Source: Tetrahymena elliotti 4EA (taxonomy: Eukaryota > Ciliophora > Oligohymenophorea > Hymenostomatida > Tetrahymenidae). Taken from it: 64,000 nt of DNA. The position numbers and the translations under genes were made by a program. The DNA is taken from the NCBI GenBank assembly GCA_000231825.2, contig JH720295.1, forward strand, positions 1 to 64,000. Reading direction: 5' to 3'. The notes beneath the pieces were generated by a model. It ran no database searches. It worked only from the letters and a program-made list of their open reading frames with translations, and was not told the origin of the DNA. Shown here one piece after another: positions 23,950 through 37,617 of this stretch (positions are counted from its first letter, which is position 1; each line of letters starts with the position of its first letter).

Positions 23950-26900
23950 ATGGAAGACAAGCTCTCAGAATTAATTCAAGTAATTTCTCATTATTCATTT
24001 TTTTAATCTTTTTCTTAGCAACATCTACAACCAATTATCAAGAGTACATAACTAACCAACCAACCTTTCGATCTACTTATTCATCAATCAATATACCCAT
24101 CCTACCCACCCAAATATCAAATAATAATCAAACATTTTTTTGGCTTGCTTGATTAAGAATAATTTTTGGGTTGATATACCACCTTTTTATTTTGATTGAT
24201 TGTTAATTTATTTATTTATTATTTGTTGGTTATCATTTCTAAATCTTATTTTTATAATTTATTATATTTATTAGAAATAAGTTAATTACTCTCTTACTCA
24301 TTTTATTAGATTATTTTGTTATCAACAACACTACCAATTCACAATTTACTGATTATTTTCTATTCAAATAATTTAATTGTAACCATTTTTTCTTATTTTT
24401 AGTAAGCCAAGTACCTCTAGGAAAATGACTAGACAGATTCAGACAAGTACTTGTAAATTTATGACCAACTCCGCCAAATCACTCTATAATAAGTAATTGA
24501 TTCATTGCCATTCTCCATCAAATCTATTTATCCTTAAATTTTTCTTACTTCTCCAAGTTTTTAAAACAAAAAACAAGCAAGCAAAGTTATAGCCAACAAG
24601 CAAGTAGCAAACCAGCAAGCAACAAAATTAGCAAAAAGTAGTGTAAAAGTTTAAAAAAACTTTTAAAAAGCAGGCTGAATTATATAAATAGATTACTCTA
24701 CTTAATGAACATTTAGGGTATTCATTAAAAAAGGCATAAAATACAATTTAGGCAAGAAATTATGTTTTAAAACGATTTTTTGGAGACATTTTAGGAGAAT
24801 CTAAAGATTAGATTAAAGGAATATAAATAAATAGCTAAAAGACGAAAAAAAGTGAAATGGTTGAATAAACGTTTATTTTTTGTTTAAAAAATAGAGTGAT
24901 GAACCTGACTATGCCATGGATCTTGAAGACAGAGCAATAGCAAACGATTGCGCTGAATCTTTGACAGATAAACAAGTTTTCTAAATAAAACAATAAGTAT
25001 TAGCATATAAGCACATGATCAGAAATGTTCCACTTCCTCGTGAAATAGAAAAGAATATTTATGGATTGACTAAGGAATAGTGGGATATTGAATCTGAACG
25101 TATTATGAGTCGCTCTTTGCGTTATTATAATGAAAGAATAGATAAAAACGATGAGTTAAAGAGAATCATCATGGATAAATTTAAAAAGCGTAACCCAGAA
25201 TAAATCCCAAGTGAGCAACTTGTGAGAACTGTTAAAGATAATCAATTCCATTTAAAGAAGAGACAAACAGAAATTCAGTCTCTCCTTAGCAACAACATGG
25301 AACTATTGACAGAAGAAGCAATTGTCCATCTAAAAGCAGAAAAGTTGATGATCGAACAAATAAATTTTTACAAGGATGTTAAAAACAAAATTTTAAAACA
25401 AGAAGAAATTGCAAGAATGCCTTCTCGCGTATTTGAAAAGTAGCTTTTAGACAGAAATTTTTATAAAAAAGAGAAACCTCAAAGAAAGAGTGAAGTAAAA
25501 CATTTTTCTGATACATTATTTTCAATTAAGTTTCAGTTAAATTTCATCAACAAACAATTAATCAATCAATCTGAGTTAAATTTATTTTTAAAAACATATC
25601 CTTCTTCATATTAAATCAATCAATCAATCAATAAACAAACACACACACACATTCACACATATAAAAAAAACAAGAAAAATTAAAGCTGCAAAAGCAATAA
25701 GAATATCAATAAAATAAACTCAAAAATAAATATATTTAATTCCTAAAAAAAACTTCAATCAAAATATTTACTTTTCATTGGATTAAATAATCTGGCGCAA
25801 AAATAAAGAAAAACAAATGATAAGTAGATTAGAATATCTTCATAGCAATTTTTTACTAAGAAAATGATTTCGCAAACAATCAAGAATATTATTTTTATAT
25901 GAATGATACACAAACAAAGCTATTTTTAATGCTCAATAAATCTATTATTTTCACTTGAGATATACTTGAAGGCAAAATAAAAATAGTTAGCGGGTTCAAT
26001 TTAAAATAAAAATTACAAAACAAAATCAATCAAATTAATTGACTTGTTTATTAATTGATTGGCTTATTTTATTGCGCGTAGAAAAGATATTTTAAATAAA
26101 AATAATTAAATTTTAACAAATCTTTTTTTTATCTGTGATCTGTCAATTACAAAGAGATTTCTTTTTAATCAAAAAATAAATAAAATGAGACAGTTATTAA
26201 ATGAGTTGTTTGTTCCCGCACTAAAATTATTGTTGAAGCAATTTGAAATTAATTTAAAATGTGATTTAACAAAATAAATTCAAAATTGAAACACTTTTTC
26301 AATCTTTTTAACTTCAAATTGTATAATTAGCCTGACTCTTTGAAGAAATTCGATGTTCAATTCAAGTAAGAACAAGAAAAGAGAAAGAAACAAAAGCACA
26401 GAGAATTCCTCCAACAAATCTTCATTCATTAAAACGACTTCTTTGAATTCCATAAGAAAATAAAGAAATAGTTAAAGAAGCGCTCTAATGCCTCCAGATA
26501 ATATCTTGAATAACTCCAAATCAAGCAACAAATGCAAAAGGAAAAGGAAGCCAAAGAACGTATTCAAGTTCTTAAGTCTAATAACATCGAAGATTATTAC
26601 AATTTGATTAAACAAATGAAGAACTCTCGTATTTTAGATCTCTTGAAATAGACTGATAAATTCTTGCGTGAACTCGGTGCTAAAATTAAAGAACAAAAAG
26701 GTAAAATTTAATCAATAAAAAAATAATTACACAATTTATCCACTCCACTGATTTAATTTTTAATTTATCAGAAATGCTTCTCTGTCATTTTTGTATTTTT
26801 TTCTAGAAAATCTTAAAAATGAATTAATTAGCGAATTTGATATTAAGAATTAAGAATATGTTTCTGCAAATTTTATGAACAGAAATGATTGATTATTTCA

Positions 26901-29900
26901 ATTTAATCTGTGAATTCTTCAGCATTTAATTTCTTTCTTGGGAATTAACAAAAATTCAAGTCGAGTTTTCGAAGAAGAAATTATTAAACAAAGTTTAAAA
27001 ATGCTTCTTTGTTAACTTTAATATTGATTAAATTAATGATAAAAAATAGTTTTATTTTGATTCATTATTTATTGATTTTATTTGAAAATAAAAATAGGTG
27101 ATGCTTAGAATGAAGAAGATGGTGATATTATGGTAGATCCTTATGGTGATGATGCTAAGTTGTTAGAGAATCTCTCTTAATCAAATAAAGTTTATTACAA
27201 TTTGAGTCACAAGATTCAAGAAACAATAGATTAATAACCAACTATCCTAGAAGGTGGTAAGCTAAAACCTTATCAACTTATTGGTTTGAAATGGCTTATA
27301 TCTCTTTATAATAACAAGGTAAATTATTTTTTTCATTGGCTTATTTTAAATTGATAAATTCTATTTTTGTATAAATTAGCTCAATGGTATTTTAGCTGAT
27401 GAAATGGGTTTAGGTAAAACCATTCAAACTATTTCTCTTTTCGCTTATCTCATGGAAGTCAAGAAAAACAACGGACCTTTCTTAGTTGTCGTCCCTCTAT
27501 CTACAATCAGTAACTGGGTCCTCGAATTTGATAAGTGGGCTCCCAAGATCAAAAAAATAGCCTACAAGGTAAAGCTAGCTCATTTAAATTGAATTAATAT
27601 CAAAAATATTCAAACTAATCTAAAAAAAAATAGGGTTCTCCTCAAGTCAGAAAAGAACTTGCCAGAGAATTAAAAACAACCAAATGGAATGTTTGTATTA
27701 CTACATATGACTACATTCTTAAGGATAGACTCACTTTACACAAGTTCGACTGGAAAGTAAACCAATTCATTTCATTCATTCATTTATATTTGTCTGTTTG
27801 TTAAACAAATTCTTTTCAGAATCAATTTTTGAACGTCATTTTGAATATTTTGAATGGGATTTAGGCATTCAATAATAAAATGACTAATTTTTCATAGAAC
27901 TTTGTTGATTTTTAACATATTTTTAATTTTTTTTTTGGTGTTGAATTATTTAGTATATTATTGTTGATGAAGGTCACAGAATGAAAAACTCTAAGAGTAA
28001 ATTCGCTAGTATTCTTGGTTAATAATACACTAGTGACTACAGAATATTATTAACTGGTACTCCTTTGCAAAATAACTTGGGTGAATTGTGGGCTTTATTA
28101 AACTTTTTGTTACCCAAAGTATTCTCAAGTTGCGATGACTTCGAAAAGTGGTTCTCTATGCCTCTTTCCAAGTTTGGATCTTCAGCTGAAAAAGAATCTG
28201 CCTTGACAGAAGAAGAAAACTTGCTTATTATCAATCGTTTGCATTAGGTAAATAAAAATTATTTAAACATAAGAGATTTAATTTTATCAAATTTATTAAT
28301 GAATTAAAGGTACTTAGACCTTTCTTGTTGAGAAGAGTCAAAAAGGAAGTCGAGGCTGAATTACCTGATAAAGTTGAACATATTATTAAAGTTGAATTGT
28401 CCTCATGGTAAAAGGTTCTTTTCAATAAAATTAATGACAGAAGTATTGACACTTCAAATGATAATTTCCAATCTAAAAATGGCAAAAAGGTAATAATTAA
28501 TGAACAAACTAAAAAAATGAATATATAAATTTAACAAAAAATAATAAATAGGCTTTGATGAACTTGATGATGCAACTTAAGAAATGTTGTAACCATCCTT
28601 ATCTCTTCTTAAACAGCGATGCATATCAAATTGATGATATGATTTGGAGAGTCTCAGGTAAATTCGAATTGCTTGACAAGATGTTGGTAAAGCTTATTCG
28701 TACTGGTCACAGAGTACTCATCTTTACCTAAATGACTCATGTTATGGATCTCATGGAAGAATATTTCAAATTGAGAGAAGACTACATTAAATATCTCCGT
28801 CTTGATGGTACAACTAAGGTATTTATTTATTTATTAATTTTGCACTTTTCTTTAAGTTTCTTGAAAAATAATCTAAAATAAAACCATATCTCAAAATTAC
28901 TTGTTGGAGAATCAACTTTTTTCAATGATAAATAACTCCTGAAAAAATTTGATAAATCACTCCTGAAAAAATTCTAGCATGAGTTGAAATCAATAGAATA
29001 GAAAATAAATTGTTTCAAGGATAAAATTTTATCAATTCTACCAAGACCAACCAATTTTTCAATTAATTGATTTAATTATTCTTTTAATTTTCTGAAAAGA
29101 AATTCTCAAAAAACAAAATTATCATTAAAAAGCATTTTCATAATGCAAGTGAATTAATTTCTAAAAAGTTAATAAATTACAAAAATGAATGCCTCCAACC
29201 AAGATGGATGAGCATCAAAATTTCTTCACTTTAAAAAGAAAATGGCTGATAATACTAATTAATTTGCCAATATTAAAATATTTAAGATAACTTTTATGAC
29301 TGTTTATTTAATCTTTGAAAAAATCATTGCAAAATAACAATTTGATATGTGAAAATAAATAAATAAATAAAAAAATAGGTATCTAATTTTATTTTATTAA
29401 AAAATAGGCTGATGAAAGAGGTGTTAAGATGGCTCAATTTAACTAGCCTAACAGTCCTTATAACGTTTTTATTCTTTCTACTAGAGCTGGTGGATTGGGT
29501 TTGAACTTGTAAACTGCTGATACAGTTATTATTTTTGATAGTGATTGGAATCCTTAGATGGATCAATAGGCTTAGGATAGAGCCCATAGAATTGGTTCTA
29601 AGAGTGAAGTTAGAGTTTACAGATTAGTCACTAATACTTGGATTGAAGAAGAAATTCTTTCTAAGGCTGCTTATAAGATGGGTTTAGATGAAATGATTAT
29701 TCAAGCTGGTCTTTATAACCAAAAATCTACAGATAACGATAGAGAAGAAAAGATTTAAGATTTGCTCAGAAAGAGAAGACGTTATGATGAAATTGATGAT
29801 GAAATTCCTAATGATGAGCAAATTAATTAGATTTTATGCAGAAATGAAGTAAAGAGATATTTCTTTATTTCTACATTTTTTAAGTTAAATCAATATTTTA

Positions 29901-30921
29901 TTTATTTTAGGATGAATACACACTCTTTACTTAAATGGATCAAGAAAGAATTGAAAAAGAAAAAGATAGATACGAAATGATTATGTCTAGCTATCAAAAT
30001 CAAGGCATAAGTGAAGATGATATGGACAGAAAAGTCAATTATCGTCTTTGCACTATTGATGAAGTTCCTGACTGGATTAAGGCTCCTGTAAATAAAAATT
30101 ATTTCTTTCATTGTTCAAAATTATTTATAAAAATAATATTTAAATAGCCTGAGAAAGAATCTGAAATTAAAGTTTATGGCAGAGGTTCCAGATAGAGAAA
30201 ACAAATTAATTATTGTGACACACTCACTGATCTTTAATTTGCTAAAATGATTGAAGACGGAAAGAATCCAGTAAATAATCAATTTAGTTATTAACTAATT
30301 ATTGTTTAAGATATTATTTTATTCTAATCTTTTTTTTTCATTCAAAAGTATAAAAATGGAGAAAAGATCAATATTGATGACTACATGAGTGAAGATGAAG
30401 AGGATGATTTTGATGATGAAGATGATGAGGAAGATTACAGAGCTAATATCTCAGATAGAAGAGAGAGAAAACTATAATAGTAATAATTACTAGATTAATA
30501 ATAATAACCTACAGATCCAACTTAGTTTGATAACCCAGATGCATTACCCTCTTAAAAGTAAATGTCTTCTGAAGAATAGAAAAAGGTTGCTGAAGAATCT
30601 AAAAAAGCAGCTGCTGGAAGAAAAGGAAGACCTAGCAAATAAGAAGTACTTTCAAAGAAACAAACAAGTGATTCCCAAAATAATTCTGTAACCAAGTAAG
30701 AATATGATGATAAGAGTGCTCGTAAGATTAAAAAGCTTAAAGTTGATGATGATGATGTACAAAGCTAAAACAGCTAATAGCAATAACAAGGAAGCACAGG
30801 CCAAAGATAAACCAGAACTAGAGGACAATAAAATGGTAGAAGTAAAGTGGATTATGAAGATAAAATATACATGGAGGAAGAAGACCAATACAACGAACTT
30901 GAAGATGAAGACGACGCTTGA
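23950..30921 (+). CDS. BRG1: SWI/SNF chromatin-remodelling ATPase, BRG1/BRM type
   Basis: Fourteen exons join in phase to 1225 residues: 23950-23979, 24403-24492, 24895-25494, 26331-26700, 27098-27318, 27380-27568, 27634-27756, 27954-28247, 28310-28489, 28552-28818, 29408-29848, 29911-30087, 30148-30270, 30349-30921. A QLQ-like segment ([20 protein letters not shown], ~65-95) and a charged helical HSA-like region (~240-360) precede the SNF2 ATPase. The ATPase has DEMGLGKT (~443-450), the BRG1-type box DEGHRMKN (~546), [18 protein letters not shown] and RAHRIG (~846). A SnAC-like segment ([18 protein letters not shown], ~935) follows. The tail has an acidic block, a Gln run and an AT-hook-like GRKGRPSK (~1125), then stops without a bromodomain. 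The protein would be the nuclear motor of a SWI/SNF complex that slides or ejects nucleosomes. The QLQ and DEGH features argue against ISWI or CHD. Confidence 0.95.
25495..26330 (+). other. Long intron of the BRG1-like gene
   Basis: An 836 bp intron (GTAAAA...TTAG) lies between the exons coding for the QLQ-containing part and the HSA-like part. It contains a short (CA)n run near 25639-25655 and repeated ATCAATCA units. No nested gene is seen. Confidence 0.75.
28819..29407 (+). other. Long intron of the BRG1-like gene with a short direct repeat
   Basis: A 589 bp intron (GTATTT...ATAG) lies inside the C-terminal helicase lobe. Near 28927-28975 a unit of about 23 bp (TGATAAAT.ACTCCTGAAAAAA) occurs twice in tandem. 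No nested gene is seen. Confidence 0.75.
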
Positions 30922-32828
30922 TAGAATGTGTTTAATACTTATATAGATTTGAAGGCTGATTGACATAAATAAATAGATAGATAGCAAAGTAATTAAAATA
31001 ACCAAACAATCAACCAATTATACATATAAACAAACAAAAAAATAAATAAATAAATAAAACAAAATAACATACTTGCTTGCTTCCTTACTTGCTATTTATT
31101 GCAAAATTAATTATAAAAATAAAAAAACAAATTTAAATAAAATTCAAGAAAATTAACATTTTCTGTTTTATAATTTATAAATAATGTAAGCTGTTTCTCT
31201 CTACAGTAAATTCAATAAATAATATTCTTAAATTCATTCATTTTATTTTATAATTTGTTTGGTTGAAAAAGTTTATATAAAAAATTTTTTTAGATTTTAT
31301 GTATTCATTTAATTAACATTTTTTTCCTTATTCGTGTTTTTTGCCATCTTATCCATAAATTAAATATATTAAAAGTTGTTAATTTAAACAAAATTTGGAG
31401 ATGATGATTTTCATTTTTGGATAGAGAGCTTAAATGCTCAATAATCAAATCAAATTCTTATTATCTAATTATTAAAAAATAATTTACTTGAAAAGTTAAA
31501 TCAAATTTAAAACTATTTTTCTTAACTTTTTGAATAATAATTTACTGTGATAGTTATCACATGTCTGTCTTACAGACTAATTGACTTTTCTAATTTAAAA
31601 AAAATATCAACAAAGCTTTCTTAGATTAATTATTTAGTATTTTTGAATGACTGATTACGATTAAAACAGACAAATTTGTTTTTGTTTTAATATTTTTTGA
31701 TAGCTATCACATGTCTGTCTGTCTATTCAGACTTATTGACTTTTGTGACTTCAAAAGAATATTAATAAAGCTTTCTTAGATTAATTATTTTGTATTTAAT
31801 GAATGATTGGTTACTATTAAAACAGATAAATTTGTTTTTGTTTTAATATTTTTAACTTTATTTAATGCTATTTTGAACCAATATTCCATTCAATAGTGAA
31901 AATAATCTAAAATAATACTATTCTATTGAGTATTAAATTGAATTGTTAAATGTTAAGAATAATTTTAATAGTTTAAATTTATAAATAATTTAATTTCTTC
32001 AAATTTACTCAAAATTTTACTTCTCGAATTTAATTGATTTCTTTATATTTTATACGGAATTTTTTGTACTTCTTTTTGTGTCTTTATCATAAAATAAAGA
32101 TAAATTAGATAAATTTCTAAATTATTCCAAATTTACTTAAGAAAAATTTTGGAATTCGACAACTTTCTTAATCTTCTATGAAAATATCAAAATACTTTGA
32201 TATTCGAAAATTAAATTTAATGAATAATTATTTATTTATTTATCAAATAACGAAATGAATAGAAAATAATTCATATAAAAAAAAAATAAAAATTTTCCTT
32301 TTGATTGATTTTTTAAATTGAAAATAAGTCTCTTACTTTTATGTTTTATTTTATTTAATATTTTTTGTTAATACTTATTGAGTAGCTAGCTGATTATTAC
32401 TAACAAGCAAAGCTAAATCTTAAATGTAATTAAGGATTATAACACGAATAGATAGAAAGAAATAAAAATCTTATATAAACTTATTATAGTCTGAATGAAG
32501 AATGAATGAATGTAAAGTTGCTCTATTTGGGAATATCTATTAATTAAAATTATAAAAATTAGCTAAAATTTATTGAGTTGTAATATTGTATTTTTTTACG
32601 CGAAATTTATGAAAAATTAAATGATCGACCTGAACCACATATTTTATAAAGCAAATAGATATCAATCAAACTATAAACAAAAATCAATCAAATAATTACT
32701 CCTAAAAACATCACAAATAAATCAATATTTATTTATTTATTCTTCTTAAAGCACCTATTAAATTATCTTTCTATTTATTTATTAATTTATTTATATTCAT
32801 ATACATATACATCCATAGACATATCATT
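30922..32828. other. AT-rich intergenic region with a duplicated block
   Basis: No protein gene is seen between the BRG1-like gene and the next + gene. It holds the two-copy repeat listed separately. Confidence 0.6.
31547..31852. repeat. Two tandem ~150 bp direct repeats with hairpins
   Basis: Copy 1 (31547-31697) and copy 2 (31697-31852) share most of their sequence, including AAAGCTTTCTTAGATTAATTA and CAAATTTGTTTTTGTTTTAA. Each begins with a near-perfect palindrome (GTGATAGTTATCAC in copy 1, TTGATAGCTATCAC in copy 2). A GTCTG...CAGAC hairpin follows whose loop differs between copies while both stems stay paired. Function is unknown; the repeat could be a structured RNA, a protein-binding site or a chance duplication. 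Confidence 0.85.
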
Positions 32829-35800
32829 ATGTCGTCTTCTCCTTTTACTAAACAAAGAGCTAAATCTTAAACAAAATCTACTTAGAATACACAAAATAAA
32901 ACAACCCTTTCTACATTTGACACCTAACAAGACGAATTTAAATTAAATGAGTAACATTTGAGGAGCATACTGTATGATTTTAACTCCTCAACAACAACTC
33001 AAGAAAAGCTATTCCAATTGAAAAACTGCCTTAATGAATTACCTTTGGAAATGATCAGAAATGTTGCATTTCTTCCATAAGATGATGATGAATCCAACAT
33101 TAGAGAGCCTAAAACCTCTAAGGAAATACTTAATACAACTTAAGGCTTTACAAATAAAATGAAAATATCTTTTATGAGGATAAAGAGTTCCCTCAATTCT
33201 AATGTAAATGCTACTACACTTAAAAATTTCTTCATAAAAGCTTAGGAAGAAAATGATAGAATAAAATAAAACTACTCACATATATCAATTCCTAGAGATA
33301 ATTAAGACCTCGAGTTGAAAGAAAGAAGCTTAACTCCTAAAGCAAATGAGATGTTTTTGACTCCATAAAATAAGAAAGGAAATATTTAGTTTGCTAAAAC
33401 TTAATAAAAGACAAAAAATTCTTTTTAACTTTAGCTAACTGAAAATATCCATACAAAAAAAAGAAGAAACCACGCTATAGAAAACGAAAGGGACTGTCAA
33501 ATTAAATAAGCAAAATCAATTTTGCAAATCACTACAGACCAAGAAAGGATTTTAGACAAAAATATTTAAGAAAAGCAACTCAATTCTAATGTAAATAATC
33601 TTTAATTAAAAATTATTCTAGCTTCAAAACGAGAACTAAATAAACTCAATAACCAATCCAATGCATAAATTAATTAATTAATTTAAGTTACTTTTACTCT
33701 AAATACCTACTACCTCTTCATCACTTCAATAGACAATCATCATTATTTCTTTATAATTCCTCTCATAAATAAATCACAAGAATCTCATTCTCATTTTATC
33801 ATTTCAGCAAAATTAAATAACCATGCAATTTTCATTTTTTTAAACTAAATTTTATGGGAAATTTAATAAAAAATCTAAGATGTAAAATTTAAAATATTAA
33901 TTCCTCATCATTTTTTTTTGATTTATAGAAACAAATAGAGTTTTTTTTAGATTTATTGTTGAAAGATAATAAATAATATGAAAAATTAATTAAATTAAAT
34001 CTTAGAAAGATTTTTAAACAAAAATAAATTGCAATCTGAAGATATGAAAGAAGCATATTTTTGATAGAATGAATACTTTACTGGCAACAGATATAATTTA
34101 ATTTTCAAACCAACTTAAAAATATCTTCTAAACATTTTGCAACAATTTTTTTGAATTGAATTGAGGGTAGGCTAATCATCTTTTTATAAATTCTCAGAGC
34201 TCATTAGTCTTCTCTAATTTAACTTTTATTATGTTGTTCAATTAAATAAAATTGTACAAGGAATTAACAATAAATATTTAAAGTTAAATACTACCTACCT
34301 TTTAGTTTATCAGAAAATAAAATGTGATGATTTTTTCCAAAATAAATTTAATTTAAAATAAAAAAGTATAAAATTTTAATGTACATTAGCTATAAACATA
34401 TTGTTTAATTTGGGATTTTAAAAAGAATTTATTGAGTTTGTTTGATCAATTTATTGTTTTTAAGATTTTGTTGAAGTAATTTTTATTAAATTTTATTAGA
34501 ATAATATTTTTGATACTCCTTCGAGCTCTTATGACAATTCTAAGTCTACTAATGATAAATCTACATCAAGAAAGTTATCAAGCAATATATATAGAAAATA
34601 TTAAGATAATTAAGACTCTATCAAAATGTTTGAAGTATCTAACTAGTTTTATGATGTACCTGTAAGTTAAAAATTGGCTTCTCAGAAGTAATATAGTAAT
34701 AATAATAGTGTATTTTATGCGGATCAGCAAGAATAAAGTATTCTAACAAGCAAAAGTAAGGCTATTAGAAGTATCTCTAATCAGGCAGGAAGAAATAGAA
34801 ACTAATTTATTGATTTAAAAAATTAAAATGAAGACAATTCATTTAATGAATTTAACAATCATAGTAAGATGGAACGTACTTCAAAATTACCTAGTTTTTA
34901 TACAAAAAAAGATTTTAGTCCTTAATTTAGAACAAGTGGCTAGCAAGTTAATACTGAAGGAAGTGACTTAAAATCAAATAGCAAAACACCTCATAAATAA
35001 AATAGATTTAGCCCAAGTCCTAATTAAAAGAAAGATTTTAACTCATAAGAAGAAATTTGTTTCTTCTAAAGGAAAGTTAGAAGAAATGCTCTTATTGATT
35101 TAAGAAAGCTGAACCCAAATATTTAAAAAATGACCCAATATTCTAAAGATTTTATTCCTCCTTGGCTACGTGCTAGACCTGATTTTTTAAAATTATACTT
35201 GCAAGATTAAATTAATAAAAACCTGATGCTTCCATCTATCTTTGTTAAAGAGTAAATTAGTTATTTTTTTCATAATTATTTCTTCTATTCTAATTTATTT
35301 TTATCATACATAAGCTATGTTTTAAGAACTATGACTGAAAGGTAAGAAACCCATAAATACCTTAAGTCTATTCCTTAATTCTCTCAGCTAGAATCAGAAG
35401 TCATTGATATTATCTCAAAAAAAATAAAAGTTGAAATCTTCTATTCAGGAGATTCAAGTAAGCATTTAGATTTTTTATATATTTATTTATATCCCTCAAT
35501 CTCTCAAAAATCATAGCTCTTACTTAGCTGATAAGATTGAATTTTTAGAATTAAAGTAAAATTATGAATGAAAAATAAATTACCAGGTTTTGATATTCTT
35601 ATAAAAATAATTTTCAGGGTTTATAATAGTTATAAATTTTAATTGAATAGATATTTTTTGATTTTTTTCATGTTAAAATAATTTGTAATAAATCTAGTTT
35701 AAGAAATAAATGATGTTTGTTAAAACATTACCATATTGTATGATGGAAAAGTAACAAGAATCTTTAGAGATTTAAAGGAAGAATAGCTAGAAAAAAATGT

Positions 35801-36844
35801 TGCTTTGAATACTACATTATTGAGAAAATAATCTTTCAATTAGTTTAGTCTAAAATCTGAAAATAATTGTATTTTATTTACTCTGAATGCTTAAGATTTA
35901 AAAGAAATTGATAAAGAATTTGTCACAAGTATTTCAAATGATTTTCAAATCATGTTAACTCTACACGATTTTTTCCATAAATATGAGCCAAAAACTCTTA
36001 AATAAATATCAAACTCTACAAAAGGCAAGCTTCTTTTTCCTGGAGAGAATATCTTCAAGATAGGTGATCCTTCAAATGAAATTTTTTTTATCTATTTTGG
36101 AAAAGTTGAAAAGAAAAAAGTCTTTTACTCACAAGAAAATAACAGATGGCCAATAGTAATTCTAATTAAATTCTATAAAATCATATTTACTTTAATATTT
36201 TGTATCATAAATTCTTTTCTAAAGAAAAAAAGCAACAATATAAGAGAAATGCAAGAAAAAGGAGAAGATTTAAGTTTTTAGCAATAGAATTATGGTTATA
36301 GAGTTTTCACTAAAAATTTCACTAACTCTAAATTTTTAGGTAAGACAGATTTCTTTGGTGATTAAGAAATGGTTTATGAAGTAGGTAGAAGAACTGAAGC
36401 AACAGCTATCGAACCTACATTCTTGCTATGGCTGGACAGACAAACGTTTTTAAACATCTTAAGTTTGGAGGATTTAAATTAGCTGTGCAAATTTAGATCA
36501 TAAAAACCAATAAAACTTACTCCTGAGCATAACCCTGAATACTATTTTAAGTTAGAAAAAAAGAATAAATTCTAAGTAATTAATTATATAAATAATTAAT
36601 AAAATAATAAATTACAATAAAACTAATAGAGAGAAAGAATAATTAATGCTTTGGATGTAGTTTTCAAATGCGAAAACAATTTATCTTAACTTGAGAAAGT
36701 AAAATAAATATATATGACAAATAATTATTTTATTATTTTTCAATCAATTAAAAATAGCTTGAAAAGAGAATAGAGCCATTTAAAAAATAGATTCTTGCTA
36801 AATATGACATCAAAAAGAAGCAAAGCACAACATTTTACTCTTGA
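32829..36844 (+). CDS. Protein with a cyclic-nucleotide-binding domain
   Basis: Seven exons join in phase to about 903 residues: 32829-33686, 34500-35251, 35315-35457, 35704-36155, 36225-36575, 36630-36698, 36758-36844. The first 550 residues are Asn/Ser/Gln-rich with a short coiled coil near 260-285. The C-terminal third has cAMP/cGMP-binding-fold features. One is a possible first, partial unit (NITILYDGKVTRIF). The second is KLLFPGENIFKIGDPSNEIF, with FGKVEKKK, then FFGDQEMVYEVGRRTEATA as the phosphate-binding cassette. Its usual Glu is Asp here, while the Arg-x-x-Thr end is kept, so binding is plausible but unproven. No membrane helices, channel pore or kinase domain are seen, so it is not a CNG channel or PKG. 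The 813 bp first intron may hide an exon near 33929 (AAACAAATAGAG...), though I found no donor that keeps phase. Confidence 0.85.
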
Positions 36845-36849
36845 ATTCA

Positions 36850-37430
36850 TATACATTTTTCATTTAAAATTAATTTACTTACTAACTTATCCACTCAATT
36901 AAAATCTTATTTGTATCTATCTATTTTCCAATTATTCCTAATTTATTTATTTATCCATCCCTTTAATTGATTGATTGTATATTTTGATCTTACTAAAAAC
37001 TTAATTAATATCTTCAAATATTTATATGAAAATGTTTCCTATTTTTATATTTAATTATCCCTTAAACTATACATACATTTTTTATTGATAATGAACTTAC
37101 TTATTAGTTTATTTAATATCTTCAGAAGATATAAATGTTTCCTATTTTTATAATTATTTATCCCTTAAATTATACATTTTTTATTGATAATTAACTTACT
37201 AATCTACTTAATTAATATCTTCTTATATCTTATTTTTATTTTCCAATATTTCGTAATTTAAATTTATCCCTTTAATTGGAAATTTTTTGATTTGTAACTA
37301 AGTTACTTACTTATTTATTTACTCAATTAATATTTTAAATTTATTTTCCAATTTTTCCAATATAAAAAATGTATTTTTTGAAAATTGTTCATTTAAAATT
37401 AACTTGCTTATTTATGCTATTTGATTCATT
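36850..37430. repeat. Degenerate ~100 bp tandem repeats
   Basis: Four to five diverged copies of a unit of about 95-115 bp are arranged head to tail. Each copy has the order TTTCC(T/A)ATTTTTAT..., TTATCCCTTAAA/TTTAATT, TTTTTTATTGATAA or TTTTTTGAT, AACTTACTTA, AATTAATATCTTC. The two middle copies (about 37034-37136 and 37137-37232) are the most alike. The unit is pyrimidine-rich on this strand and does not code. Confidence 0.7.
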
Positions 37431-37617
37431 AATTTTTGTTTTTTTTATCAAAAGATTTTTTTACAAAATTAAATTTTTAAATGAAATGAATTATTTAATT
37501 AATTAATTAATAAAAAAATAAAGAAAAGACCCATAATAACAAGAATTTAAATTTGTACTTGTATTTCAATTATCCTAAGTATATATATTTAGATTCTATT
37601 TTAATAAATTATCTATG

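Noticed and set aside
30652..31017. 121-codon hydrophobic minus frame
   Set aside because: It is antisense to the acidic and Gln-rich last exon of the BRG1-like gene.
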